A stretch of 64,000 nucleotides of DNA from Candidatus Sulfopaludibacter sp. SbA3 (GTDB lineage: Bacteria > Acidobacteriota > Terriglobia > Bryobacterales > Bryobacteraceae), in contig CAMDCN010000001.1 of assembly GCA_945890485.1 (NCBI GenBank), forward strand, positions 649,761 to 713,760, in the 5' to 3' direction. The translations under genes were made by a program, and so were the position numbers. A model generated the notes under the pieces. That model saw only the letters and a list, made by a program, of their open reading frames with translations, had not been told where the DNA came from and did no database searches. Shown here one piece after another: positions 35,831 through 45,057 of this stretch (positions within the stretch are counted from its first letter, which is position 1; each line of letters opens with the position of its first letter).

Positions 35831-36607
35831 ATGAGACACTTACTCCGACTTCATCTGGCCGCAGCCGCTTTCGCTGTGGTTGCGCTGAGCCCGCTGAATG
35901 CGGCAACTCTGATTACTAACGACCGGGGCGAATGGCTGACCGGTGTAAGCAGCCTTGTTAGCCTGAACTTCGACACGTTCGCAAGTGGTGCAACCGGTGG
36001 CGCGTTTACCGTTGGCAACACCGTTCAGCCTGGAAACATGGCCTTCTATAACAACATGAGCGGCTACTTCAACAATAGCTTCCAGGTGGTTGGCCAGCAT
36101 AATGCAGGCTATGTCCTACTGCAGAATCTAGCCTCACCCTCGCAGACCTGGTATAACTGGGACAGCGGCGCGATCCTGGTAAGCGACACGAAGAACGTGA
36201 GCAATACGATCTCGATGCGAGTAACCTTTCGCTCTGGCGGGGTGGCCACCCCCGTGAACGCGTTCGGCTTTGCGCTGGGCTTGGGCGGAGAAGGCGGAGG
36301 GTCCGGAACGATCACCGTGACACCGCAGGGCTTGGGACCGCAGACGGTAACGACATTTAACCAGGCGTCCGGCCTGCAATTCTTCGGAGTGTCGAGCGAC
36401 TCGCAATCGTTCGGCTACGCGGACATCACGATCTCGGCGCTGAACCGGTTCATTGTGCTCGACTCGTTGGAGCAGGGTTCGTTTACGGCGCCCCCGCCTC
36501 CTCCGGATCCGACGGAGACTCCCGACGCCGCAACACTGCTTTGCGTCGGCAGTGGATTGGCCTATCTTGGCTATCTGCGCCGCCGGCAGACCGCAGCCAC
36601 TGCGTAG
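35831..36607 (+). CDS. Secreted protein with PEP-CTERM-like C-terminal sorting signal
   Basis: N-terminal signal peptide and C-terminal TPDAATLLCVGSGLAYLGYLRRRQTAATA (short motif + hydrophobic helix + Arg cluster). Confidence 0.75.
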   Translation: MRHLLRLHLAAAAFAVVALSPLNAATLITNDRGEWLTGVSSLVSLNFDTFASGATGGAFTVGNTVQPGNMAFYNNMSGYFNNSFQVVGQHNAGYVLLQNLASPSQTWYNWDSGAILVSDTKNVSNTISMRVTFRSGGVATPVNAFGFALGLGGEGGGSGTITVTPQGLGPQTVTTFNQASGLQFFGVSSDSQSFGYADITISALNRFIVLDSLEQGSFTAPPPPPDPTETPDAATLLCVGSGLAYLGYLRRRQTAATA

Positions 36608-36631
36608 TTCATCGAGAAAAGTCAGTTTTCC

Positions 36632-36662
36632 GGGCAGGCGCTGGGTAATCCAGCGCCTGCCC
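36632..36662. terminator. Bidirectional intrinsic terminator between convergent genes
   Basis: Perfect 13-bp stem GGGCAGGCGCTGG / CCAGCGCCTGCCC with 5-nt loop GTAAT; followed by TTCTTCGTT on + and by GGAAAACTGACTTTTC on -. Confidence 0.8.
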
Positions 36663-36681
36663 TTCTTCGTTGCACCCCGCG

Positions 36682-38040
36682 CTACCGAATAGCGACGGTA
36701 ACACCGGTGAGAGGACCGAAGCTGCCGATACGGAGCGTGATGGGGGTGTTGTTATTCGCCGGCAGCCCGTTAGGAACACGGACATTGATCTGCCAGAGAC
36801 CAGCGACCGCTCCTGGAGCGGCTCCGGAATACTCGACGCTCGCGTTCTGGCCGCCGATCGTGACAAGCGTTGGCTGGGCGAGGGGTCGCGGGAGAGGGGT
36901 GCCTCCAACGATCTGCCCATCGACACCGCCGGGGCTCATTTGGCCGGCCCCGGTGCCATAGAGGACGATGATGGATCCGGGGGCGGCGGGGTTGGCGGCA
37001 GAGTTGATGCTGGCGTCCTGGTTTAGGATGGCGCCTTGGCCGCGTCCCGACTGATTGGCGGTGAAGAGGGCGGGGTCAGCGGCAGGGGAGGCGACAAACG
37101 TGGAACTGCGGCGGCCACCATATTCGACGGCGATGCTGACGGCCGATTTTCCGTTGATGGCATAGGGCGCGATAAACGAGACCTGGCCGCGGGTGCTGTA
37201 GAGCATGGGGGCGGCAACGCCGTCGACGAGAACGCGGGTGCCCCCGGCTTCGGTGGTGAAGGCGGTGCCCTCGGCATTCAGCGCACCAAGAGCGAGTTCG
37301 GCAGGGCCGAGGTCCGTACCGTAGAGGGTGGAGATCGCGCCCGGGCTCAGGGTGCCCAAGCGGCCCGAGGCGCCGTTGGTAACCGATTTGCCGGAGAAGT
37401 AGGGTCCGGCGCCTTGAATCCGGAGACGGAGAAAGGGGCCGCCATCACCAGGGAGGAAGTTGGAGCGGGTGGACTGGAAAAGGGTATCGAGAGCTGAACG
37501 GGCGAAGCCGGGGTCGGTGGTGATCCCGATGTTCAGATTCTGGGCGCTGGAGCCGGTATGGGTGATCTGGAGAACCAGATCGCCACCGGTATAGACATAG
37601 GGGACGTCGAATTCGACGAACACGCCCCAAGGATCGGCCGAGCCGGCGGGGGGAAGACTGTTTTGGGCGATGCCGAAGGGACCGGTGCGAACGACTTGGC
37701 GGGTGGCGAAGTTATTGCCGAAGACGTTGGCCATGCGGTTGATTGCCCCGGATGCTGTACCGAGGGTGACCTCGAAGTTCGCGATGGAAACGGCGGCGGC
37801 GGGGGCGGCGGCGCCAGCGGTGGCGCTGCGGAAATCGAACCCAGTGATGACGTCGCCGGGACGCAGGTTGCGGAGGCCATCGGCGGAGAAGTGGGTCTGG
37901 GCGGTAACGGGAGCGGTGGTGATGAAGAACGCACTCGGCTGAATGCGATTGAGCAGACCTTCCGAGGATGGAATGACCTCAGTCCGATTTTGCGCCAGGC
38001 CGAGAGAGGAAACAATGATTGCTAAGTAAACAAGTCGCAT
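36682..38040 (-). CDS. Secreted TIGR03437-type protein (Solibacter-family C-terminal domain)
   Basis: SGRLGTLSPGAISTLYGTDLGP...LVDGVAAPMLYSTRGQVSFIAPYAI...PGSIIVLYGTGAGQMSPGGVDGQIVGG...AGLWQINVRVP. ORF from 38070; MRLVYLAIIVSSLGLAQ at 38040 is a likely signal-peptide start. Confidence 0.87.
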   Translation of the reverse strand: MRLVYLAIIVSSLGLAQNRTEVIPSSEGLLNRIQPSAFFITTAPVTAQTHFSADGLRNLRPGDVITGFDFRSATAGAAAPAAAVSIANFEVTLGTASGAINRMANVFGNNFATRQVVRTGPFGIAQNSLPPAGSADPWGVFVEFDVPYVYTGGDLVLQITHTGSSAQNLNIGITTDPGFARSALDTLFQSTRSNFLPGDGGPFLRLRIQGAGPYFSGKSVTNGASGRLGTLSPGAISTLYGTDLGPAELALGALNAEGTAFTTEAGGTRVLVDGVAAPMLYSTRGQVSFIAPYAINGKSAVSIAVEYGGRRSSTFVASPAADPALFTANQSGRGQGAILNQDASINSAANPAAPGSIIVLYGTGAGQMSPGGVDGQIVGGTPLPRPLAQPTLVTIGGQNASVEYSGAAPGAVAGLWQINVRVPNGLPANNNTPITLRIGSFGPLTGVTVAIR

Positions 38041-38185
38041 ACCGATATAGCGTAAAGAGTTAGGATTCACGTCAGAGCGGCGGCAGAGCCGGCTGACGGT
38101 GGTAGGCTTGATATTAACCCGAATTAACTACAACGCGGCTTCCGAGGATATCGGGCATCCGAGGTGCTATTCGGATTGGTGCACC

Positions 38186-39412
38186 ATGTCGATTTTCACT
38201 CCAAGCGCGTCGGCGCTACCCATTATCGCCCTGTTGGGCCTTTTGACCGGTTGTCAGCAGCAGAAGGGTCCGGTGGCCGCGCCGGCAGGACCGCCACCCG
38301 TGCCAGTGACCGTAGCGACGGCGACACAGGAATCGGTACCGTTTGAGCTTCGCGTGGTGGGTTCGGCGATGGCCTCCGAAGCGGTGCAGGTGAAATCGCA
38401 GGTGGCTGGGCAGATTGTCGCCGTTCATTTTACCGAGGGGCAGAATGTTGCCAAGGGCGCGCTGCTGTTTGAGATTGATGCGCGACCTTACCAGGAGGCT
38501 TTGAAGCAGGCCGAAGCGGCGCTGGCGCGAGACCGGGCGCAGTTGCGGCAGGCGGAGGCCAACTTAGCGCGCGACATGGCACAAGCGAAAAACGCCGAGG
38601 CGGACGCGGTGCGCTATGCCAACCTGACGAAAGAAGGCATCATATCGAAGCAGCAGAACGAGCAGGTTCGAACGAGCGCCGACGTTTTTAAAGAGAGCGT
38701 ACGCGGGGCACAGGCGGCGATTGAGAGTGCGCGGGCGGCTGTGCAGAGTGACTTGGCGGCGATCGACAAGGTGAAGCTCGACCTGGCATATTGCCGGATT
38801 CAGGCTCCTATTGCCGGGCGGACAGGAAACCTGCTGATTACTCCGGGCAACCTGGTGGCCGCAAACGGGGCAGCGGCGCTGGTGGTGATCAATCAGATTT
38901 CGCCCGTGTTTGTAACGTTTAATGTTCCGGAGCAGCATGTCGGCGTGATCCGCCGGCTGCAGGCGCAGCGGCCGCTGGATGTGGTGGCGCGGGTGCAGGA
39001 CACGGCCGCACCGCCAGTGAACGGACGGCTGGCGGTGATCGACAACGCGGTGGACTCGACGACGGGGACGATCCCGTTGAAGGCCACGTTTGAGAATAAA
39101 GATGGCTCTTTATGGCCGGGACAGTTTGTGAACGTGGGCCTGCGGCTGGAGACGATTCAGAATGCGACGGTGGTACCGGCTGAAGCGGTGCAATCCGGAC
39201 AGACGGGTTCGTTCGCCTATGTGGTGAAGGCGGATAAGACCGTGGAGCCGCGGATATTGAAGACGGGCCGCACTTTTGATGGAAAGATCATCATTGAGCA
39301 GGGCGTGGCGCCGGGCGAGACGGTGGTGACGGATGGTCATTTGCGGCTGGCCCCGGGTTCGAAGATCCAAGTGGTTCCGCCGGTGAAGCCGGTGGGCGTG
39401 GAGCGGCTATGA
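38186..39412 (+). CDS. RND efflux periplasmic adaptor (membrane fusion protein), lipoprotein
   Basis: Lipobox LLGLLTGCQQQ; VVGSAMASEAVQVKSQVAGQIVAVHFTEGQNVAKGALLFEIDARPY; ORF from 38099 with likely ATG at 38186. Confidence 0.93.
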   Translation: MSIFTPSASALPIIALLGLLTGCQQQKGPVAAPAGPPPVPVTVATATQESVPFELRVVGSAMASEAVQVKSQVAGQIVAVHFTEGQNVAKGALLFEIDARPYQEALKQAEAALARDRAQLRQAEANLARDMAQAKNAEADAVRYANLTKEGIISKQQNEQVRTSADVFKESVRGAQAAIESARAAVQSDLAAIDKVKLDLAYCRIQAPIAGRTGNLLITPGNLVAANGAAALVVINQISPVFVTFNVPEQHVGVIRRLQAQRPLDVVARVQDTAAPPVNGRLAVIDNAVDSTTGTIPLKATFENKDGSLWPGQFVNVGLRLETIQNATVVPAEAVQSGQTGSFAYVVKADKTVEPRILKTGRTFDGKIIIEQGVAPGETVVTDGHLRLAPGSKIQVVPPVKPVGVERL

Positions 39413-42400
39413 ATCTCTCAATCGGATTCATTCAACGGCCGGTGATGACGTCGCTGGTGGTGGTGTCGATCCTGCTGTTCGGAGCGTTGGCGTTTCGCGC
39501 GCTGCCGGTGGCGGCGCTGCCCAGCGTGGACTATCCGACGATTCAAGTGCAGGCCAGTTTGTCGGGCGCGAATCCGGAGACGATGGCGGCCGCGGTGGCG
39601 ACGCCGTTGGAACGCGAGTTTTCGACAATCGCGGGCGTCGACTCGATGAGTTCGGTGAACTCGCAGGGTATGACCCGGATTACGATTCAGTTCACGTTGG
39701 ACCGGGACATCGACGGCGCGGCGCAGGACATTCAAGCGGCGATCTCGAAGTCGGCTGGACGGCTGCCGCCGAATATGCCGCGGCCACCGTCGTTCCAGAA
39801 GGTGAATCCGGCGGAGCAGCCGGTACTTTATCTGGCGTTGTCGTCGAAGACGCTGCCTTCCTACACCGTGAATGAATACGCCGAGACGCTGCTGGCGCAG
39901 CGGATTTCGATGGTGGCCGGTGTCTCGAGCGTGAACATCTTTGGCGCGCAGAAGTACGCCGTGCGGGTGCAGGTGAACCCGGAGGAGATGACGGCGCGGA
40001 ACATCGGGTTAGATGAGGTGCAGCGGGCGATTCAGGCGGGGAACACGAATCTGCCGACGGGACGACTTGACGGAGCCAAGCAGGCATTCACAATTGAATC
40101 GACGGGCACACTAAGCAACGCAGCGGCCTACCGGCCGTTGATTGTGGCTTGGCGGAACGGAACGCCGGTGCGGCTGGAGCAGTTGGCGAAGGTGGTGGAC
40201 AGCGTCGAAAACGACAAGTCCGTGGCTTGGTACAACAATTCCCGCGGGGTGATCCTGGCGATTCAGCGGCAGCCAGGGGCAAATACGGTGGAGGTGGTGG
40301 ATGCGGTGAAGGCTCTGCTGCCGGAACTGCGCCGGGCGATTCCACCGTCGGTCATCTTGGAGATTTCGAATGATGCTTCGGAGTCGATCCGGGGCTCGAT
40401 CGAAGACGTGGAGTTCACGCTGGTACTGACGATTGGCTTGGTCATCATGGTGATCTTCCTCTTCCTGCGGAATCTTTCGGCAACGTTGATTCCGGGTGTA
40501 GCGGTCCCCTTCTCGATCATCGGCACCTTCGCAGTGATGTACGTGCTGGGCTATAGCCTGAACAACCTTTCGCTGATGGCGTTGACGCTCTCCGTGGGCT
40601 TCGTGGTGGACGACGCCATCGTAATGCTGGAAAACATCGTGCGGCATATGGAGATGGGCAAGTCGCGGATGGAAGCCGCAATTGTCGCATCGAAAGAGAT
40701 TGGCTTCACGATCATTTCCATGACCGTTTCGCTGATTGCCGTTTTCATTCCGGTGCTGTTTCTGGGAGGAATTGTCGGCCGGTTGCTGCATGAGTTTTCC
40801 GTGACGATTGTGGTGGCGATTCTGATCTCCGGGTTCGTTTCGCTGAGCCTGACGCCGATGCTGGGCAGCCGCTACCTATCGAGCAACCACGGGAAGAAGC
40901 ATGGCTGGCTGTACAACTCGTTTGAGAAGGTTTTCGACGGGATGGCTAAGATCTACGAGGTGAGCCTGCGCTTTGCGATGCGGATGCATTTGGCTACGTT
41001 GTTGGTGGCGATCTCGATGCTCTTCGGCACGGCCTATCTGTTTATGACCATGCCGACCGGGTTTATCCCGAGCCAGGACTCCGGATTCTTCTTCGCGAAC
41101 TCGCGTGGCGGGCAGGACATCTCGTTTGAGTCCATCGCGCAACACCAGAACGCGGTGGCGGAGATCGTGCGAGCGCATCCGGAGGTGCAGTCGGTGGGAG
41201 CATTTGTGATGGGCGGCAACCAGGCGTTTCTGTTCGCGCGGATGAAGCCGCGGGCGGAGCGCAAGCATTCAGTCGACGAGATTATTCAGCAATTGCGGCC
41301 GCAGGTGGCGAAGGTTCCCGGACTGATGGTGTTCATGACGAATCCACCACCGATTACGGTGGGCGGGCAGCAGCGGACGAGCTTGTATCAGATGACGCTG
41401 CAGGGCACGGACCTGGCTGAGATCTACAAATGGACTCCCCTGCTGATGGAAAAGCTGCAGAAGGATTTCCCGGACTTTGTGGACGTAAGCAGCGACGTCC
41501 AGATCTCGAGTCCGCAAGTGATGATCGATATCGACCGGGACCGGGCGATGGCGCTGGGCGTCTCGCCGCAGCAGATTCAATCGGCGTTGTTCACGTCCTA
41601 TAGCGCGCGAGAGGTTTCCATCATCTACGCTCCAGCGAACGAATACTCCGTAATTATGGAAGTGGAGCCGAAGTATCAGCGCGATCCGGATGCGTTGTCG
41701 AAGCTGTACATCCGGTCGACAAACGGCTCGTTGGTGCCGCTTGATTCGGTGACGCGGATCCGGCGAAGCGTTGGCCCGCTGAACATCAACCACTTCGGGC
41801 AGTTGCCCGCAGCGACGATTTCGTTCAATCTGCGGCCAGGAGCCTCAATTGGTGATGCGGCGAAGAACGTGGACGAGGCGATCCAGGCAATCCGCATGCC
41901 ACAGTCGATTTCGTTCAGCTTCCAAGGCACGGTGAAGGAGTTCCAGCGGTCATTCCAAAATCTGACGATTCTGTTGATTGTGGCCGTGCTGGTGATTTAT
42001 ATCGTGCTGGGGGTGCTGTATGAGAGCTTTATTCATCCGATCACGATTTTGTCGGGGTTGCCATCGGCGGTTTTCGGCGCACTGCTGACGCTGCTTATAT
42101 TTGGCAAGCAACTGGATTTGTATGCGTTCGTCGGAATCATCATGCTGTTTGGTGTGGTGAAGAAGAACGCGATTATGATGATCGATTTCGCGATTGATGC
42201 GCGGAAGGAAGGGGTGCCGGCGCGCGAGGCGATCTGGCAGGGATGCATGCTGCGGTTCCGGCCCATCATGATGACGACGGCGGCGGCGCTGTTCGGCACG
42301 CTGCCGATTGCGCTGGGCTACGGCGAAGGCGCCGAGGCGCGGCAACCGCTTGGGTTGGCAGTGGTAGGCGGATTGCTGGTGAGCCAGTTCTTGACGTTGT

Positions 42401-42507
42401 ACATTACCCCAGTGATCTACCTCTATCTGGAGCAGCTGCAAACTTGGCTGAGCCGGGAGCGCACGTTGGCGACCAATCGGACTGCCCCGGCGCCGACGGG
42501 CGACTAA
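39409..42507 (+). CDS. RND multidrug efflux permease (AcrB/MdtB-like)
   Basis: 1032 aa; FIQRPVMTSLVVVSILLFGALAFRALPVAALPSVDYPTIQVQASLSGANPETMAAAVATPLE; GFVVDDAIVMLENIVRHME. Confidence 0.95.
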   Translation: MNLSIGFIQRPVMTSLVVVSILLFGALAFRALPVAALPSVDYPTIQVQASLSGANPETMAAAVATPLEREFSTIAGVDSMSSVNSQGMTRITIQFTLDRDIDGAAQDIQAAISKSAGRLPPNMPRPPSFQKVNPAEQPVLYLALSSKTLPSYTVNEYAETLLAQRISMVAGVSSVNIFGAQKYAVRVQVNPEEMTARNIGLDEVQRAIQAGNTNLPTGRLDGAKQAFTIESTGTLSNAAAYRPLIVAWRNGTPVRLEQLAKVVDSVENDKSVAWYNNSRGVILAIQRQPGANTVEVVDAVKALLPELRRAIPPSVILEISNDASESIRGSIEDVEFTLVLTIGLVIMVIFLFLRNLSATLIPGVAVPFSIIGTFAVMYVLGYSLNNLSLMALTLSVGFVVDDAIVMLENIVRHMEMGKSRMEAAIVASKEIGFTIISMTVSLIAVFIPVLFLGGIVGRLLHEFSVTIVVAILISGFVSLSLTPMLGSRYLSSNHGKKHGWLYNSFEKVFDGMAKIYEVSLRFAMRMHLATLLVAISMLFGTAYLFMTMPTGFIPSQDSGFFFANSRGGQDISFESIAQHQNAVAEIVRAHPEVQSVGAFVMGGNQAFLFARMKPRAERKHSVDEIIQQLRPQVAKVPGLMVFMTNPPPITVGGQQRTSLYQMTLQGTDLAEIYKWTPLLMEKLQKDFPDFVDVSSDVQISSPQVMIDIDRDRAMALGVSPQQIQSALFTSYSAREVSIIYAPANEYSVIMEVEPKYQRDPDALSKLYIRSTNGSLVPLDSVTRIRRSVGPLNINHFGQLPAATISFNLRPGASIGDAAKNVDEAIQAIRMPQSISFSFQGTVKEFQRSFQNLTILLIVAVLVIYIVLGVLYESFIHPITILSGLPSAVFGALLTLLIFGKQLDLYAFVGIIMLFGVVKKNAIMMIDFAIDARKEGVPAREAIWQGCMLRFRPIMMTTAAALFGTLPIALGYGEGAEARQPLGLAVVGGLLVSQFLTLYITPVIYLYLEQLQTWLSRERTLATNRTAPAPTGD

Positions 42508-42529
42508 ATGGGGCGATATAGTCTCAGCA

Positions 42530-43387
42530 ATGGCCAACGTTTCGATTTCCATCCCGGCGGGCGCTTGCGACTGCCACACGCACATTTTCGGCAAGTACCC
42601 GATGGTTCCCGAGCGGCGCTATACGCCCGAGGCCGCGGGACCGGAGGCGATGGCGGCGCTGCACCGATCGTTGGGGATTGAACGTGTCGTGATTGTGACG
42701 CCGAGCGTCTACGGCACTGATAATGCGAGTACATTGGATGGGATCAAGGCACGAGGGACAACGGCGCGGGGCATCGCCGTCGTCAGCGATCAGGCACGCG
42801 AAGAGGAATTGAAGAGGCTGCATCAGGGCGGCATTCGCGGAATCCGGCTGAACCTGGCCACGGCCGGGATGAGTGATCCGGTGGTGGCCGCTGCGCGGTT
42901 GCGCTGGGCGGCCGAACAGGTGGGCGGGATGGGTTGGCATGTGCAGGTCTATACGACACCGGACGTGATTGCGGCGCTCGCCAGCGTGGTGGCGGGGTTG
43001 GGGGTGCCAGTGGTGTTCGACCATTTTGGCGGAGCACGGGCGGAGTTGGGCGTGAAGCAGACCGGGTTTGCGGAATTGGTAAAGCTGGTGGGTTCAGGCC
43101 ACGCGTACGTGAAGATTTCGGGCGCTTATCATGTCTCGAAACGGGGCCCGAATTATCCCGATTGTGCGCCGATGGCGCAGGCGTTGATCCGGGCGAATGC
43201 GGAACGCATCGTGTGGGGAACGGACTGGCCGCATCCGCAACCGGCTTCGCCGACGCCGCTGCGGCCAACGCCCTTTCAATCGATCAACGACGGGATGTTG
43301 CTGCAACAGTTGGGTACGTGGGCGCCGGATGCGTCCGTGCGGGAAAAGATCCTCGTAACGAATCCGGCGCGTTTGTACGGGTTCTGA
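42530..43387 (+). CDS. Amidohydrolase family protein (2-pyrone-4,6-dicarboxylate lactonase-like)
   Basis: GACDCHTHIFGKYPMVPERRYTPEAA; IRGIRLNLATAG; VVFDHFGG; IVWGTDWPHPQ. Confidence 0.9.
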   Translation: MANVSISIPAGACDCHTHIFGKYPMVPERRYTPEAAGPEAMAALHRSLGIERVVIVTPSVYGTDNASTLDGIKARGTTARGIAVVSDQAREEELKRLHQGGIRGIRLNLATAGMSDPVVAAARLRWAAEQVGGMGWHVQVYTTPDVIAALASVVAGLGVPVVFDHFGGARAELGVKQTGFAELVKLVGSGHAYVKISGAYHVSKRGPNYPDCAPMAQALIRANAERIVWGTDWPHPQPASPTPLRPTPFQSINDGMLLQQLGTWAPDASVREKILVTNPARLYGF

Positions 43388-44311
43388 TCAATCGTAAAGC
43401 TTGATGGGAACGCCGATGGTGGGGTCGACGACGATGGACCGTTGGGAGAACGTATGGGTGCCTAAGTTGCCCGGCAGTTTCACGGTTTGCGTGGAGGTAA
43501 CCGGGTAGCGCACCTTGGAGATCGTAATGGTCGCGAGGGCGGTGGCGCCGGGCGCGGCTTTTTCGATCTCGTCCTTAATCTGATCGTTCAGTGTCGCCGC
43601 GAATTTTTTGACCCCTTTGCGGACCTGCTTTTCGATATCGTCCTTGCTGACGCAAAGGCCGACGATGAAATCCGGGCCCGGTAGATCAATATCCATCTTC
43701 TCGACTGAGAGGCGGATGAGTTCGTCGAGGTCATCGGAAGTGGATGGCTTAGGGTGAATCTCAAACTTGATCTCGCCACCGCTCTTTTCAGCGGTGCAGT
43801 TGATGGAGTTGGAATCGACGCTGGCGGTGACCTTGTCGAGTTTGAGATCCGTCTTGAGCTTGGCTGCTTCCTTCTTGATTTCGCTGGCCGGGATGCCCTG
43901 TTCGTTGGGCGTGACGACGGGGAAGACGTATATCTTCTGCGCAGTGCCGTTGACGGCCGACATGGCGAAGGTGGCCGAGCGGTAGAGCGGGGCGAGGATC
44001 TCGATCGACGGAACGCCAGGGAGGTTCACGTTGATGAGCGTGGACTCGAATGCGATGACGCGGCCGCGGAATGGCTTGAAAGAGTCTGGAACATCGACTG
44101 AGAAGTCGCCGGCCGCGTTGGCGTCCGCCTTGAAGGAAAAGTTGGGAATGAAGCTCTGGCCGAACTGGTTGAACGGAGCGTCGAGAGCAACATGGATTTT
44201 GGCCTTGCCGAAGTTGGCGAATCCGGTGGTGGGATTGCCGCCAGTTTGCAGGAAGCTGGCGACGAACGTTTGGATGTTGGTGATGCGGTGGAGTTTGCCT
44301 TTGATTTTCAT
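43388..44311 (-). CDS. Hypothetical protein of unknown family
   Basis: 307-aa intact ORF filling the gap between neighbours, no signal peptide and no recognised domain. Confidence 0.72.
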   Translation of the reverse strand: MKIKGKLHRITNIQTFVASFLQTGGNPTTGFANFGKAKIHVALDAPFNQFGQSFIPNFSFKADANAAGDFSVDVPDSFKPFRGRVIAFESTLINVNLPGVPSIEILAPLYRSATFAMSAVNGTAQKIYVFPVVTPNEQGIPASEIKKEAAKLKTDLKLDKVTASVDSNSINCTAEKSGGEIKFEIHPKPSTSDDLDELIRLSVEKMDIDLPGPDFIVGLCVSKDDIEKQVRKGVKKFAATLNDQIKDEIEKAAPGATALATITISKVRYPVTSTQTVKLPGNLGTHTFSQRSIVVDPTIGVPIKLYD

Positions 44312-44358
44312 AGAGGGTGAGGCCTCAGCGCCAGAGTGGCGTTGGGCTCACCAACGTT

Positions 44359-44973
44359 TCAAACGCCGGAATGGATCAACGAGCCGGGCTTCTGCGCGGC
44401 CAGGATTTCGGCTTCGGCGTCGAGCCATTCCGCCCAGCGTTGGGCGACGACGTCGGGCGGGGAGATCTTGTTCGCCAACTTGAGAAATATCTTGTAGTGG
44501 CCCATTTCTGAGGCGAACAGGGCGTGGTAGAACTTGGCGAGATCGGGTTCATTTTCCGCGGCCGCTTCCGCGAGGACAGCGAAGCGTTCACAGGAGCGGG
44601 CCTCGATGAGAGCCGAGACGCAGAGCCGATCGAGGAGTTCGTCGGAGCCGCCGTTGCGGACGCGGGCGCGGAGGTCGCGGGGGTAGGCGGCTTTGTGCGA
44701 GCGAACGAGGCGGCCACCGCGTTTGATCAGTACGCGGGTGACTTGGGCGAGATGGGCGGCTTCGTCGCGGGCGACGCTGGTCATGGCTTCGACCCAGCCG
44801 GGGAGCCACGTGTTCGGCCAGCGGGTCATCAGGTCCATGGCGTTCTGCGCGGCCTTCATTTCAAGGAAGGCATGGTCGTTGAGGAGCGCGATGGGATCGG
44901 CGAGGGCGGCGTGGGCCCAGGAGAGGGGGGTGCGAGTACGGAGCGGAAGGGAATCGACAGTTACAGAGGCCAA
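44359..44973 (-). CDS. miaE: tRNA-(ms2io6A)-hydroxylase MiaE-like
   Basis: WAHAALADPIALLNDHAFLEMKAAQNAMDLM, VARDEAAHLAQV, SALIEARSCERF, HALFASEMGHYKIFL (carboxylate-bridged di-iron pattern). Confidence 0.87.
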   Translation of the reverse strand: MASVTVDSLPLRTRTPLSWAHAALADPIALLNDHAFLEMKAAQNAMDLMTRWPNTWLPGWVEAMTSVARDEAAHLAQVTRVLIKRGGRLVRSHKAAYPRDLRARVRNGGSDELLDRLCVSALIEARSCERFAVLAEAAAENEPDLAKFYHALFASEMGHYKIFLKLANKISPPDVVAQRWAEWLDAEAEILAAQKPGSLIHSGV

Positions 44974-45057
44974 ATCTCAGGGTAACGCAGTGCTGCTGAG
45001 GGAGCTAGGGGAATCGCCGGAGAGCTTTTGGAGCGGTTCGATGATATTTTGAGCTAG

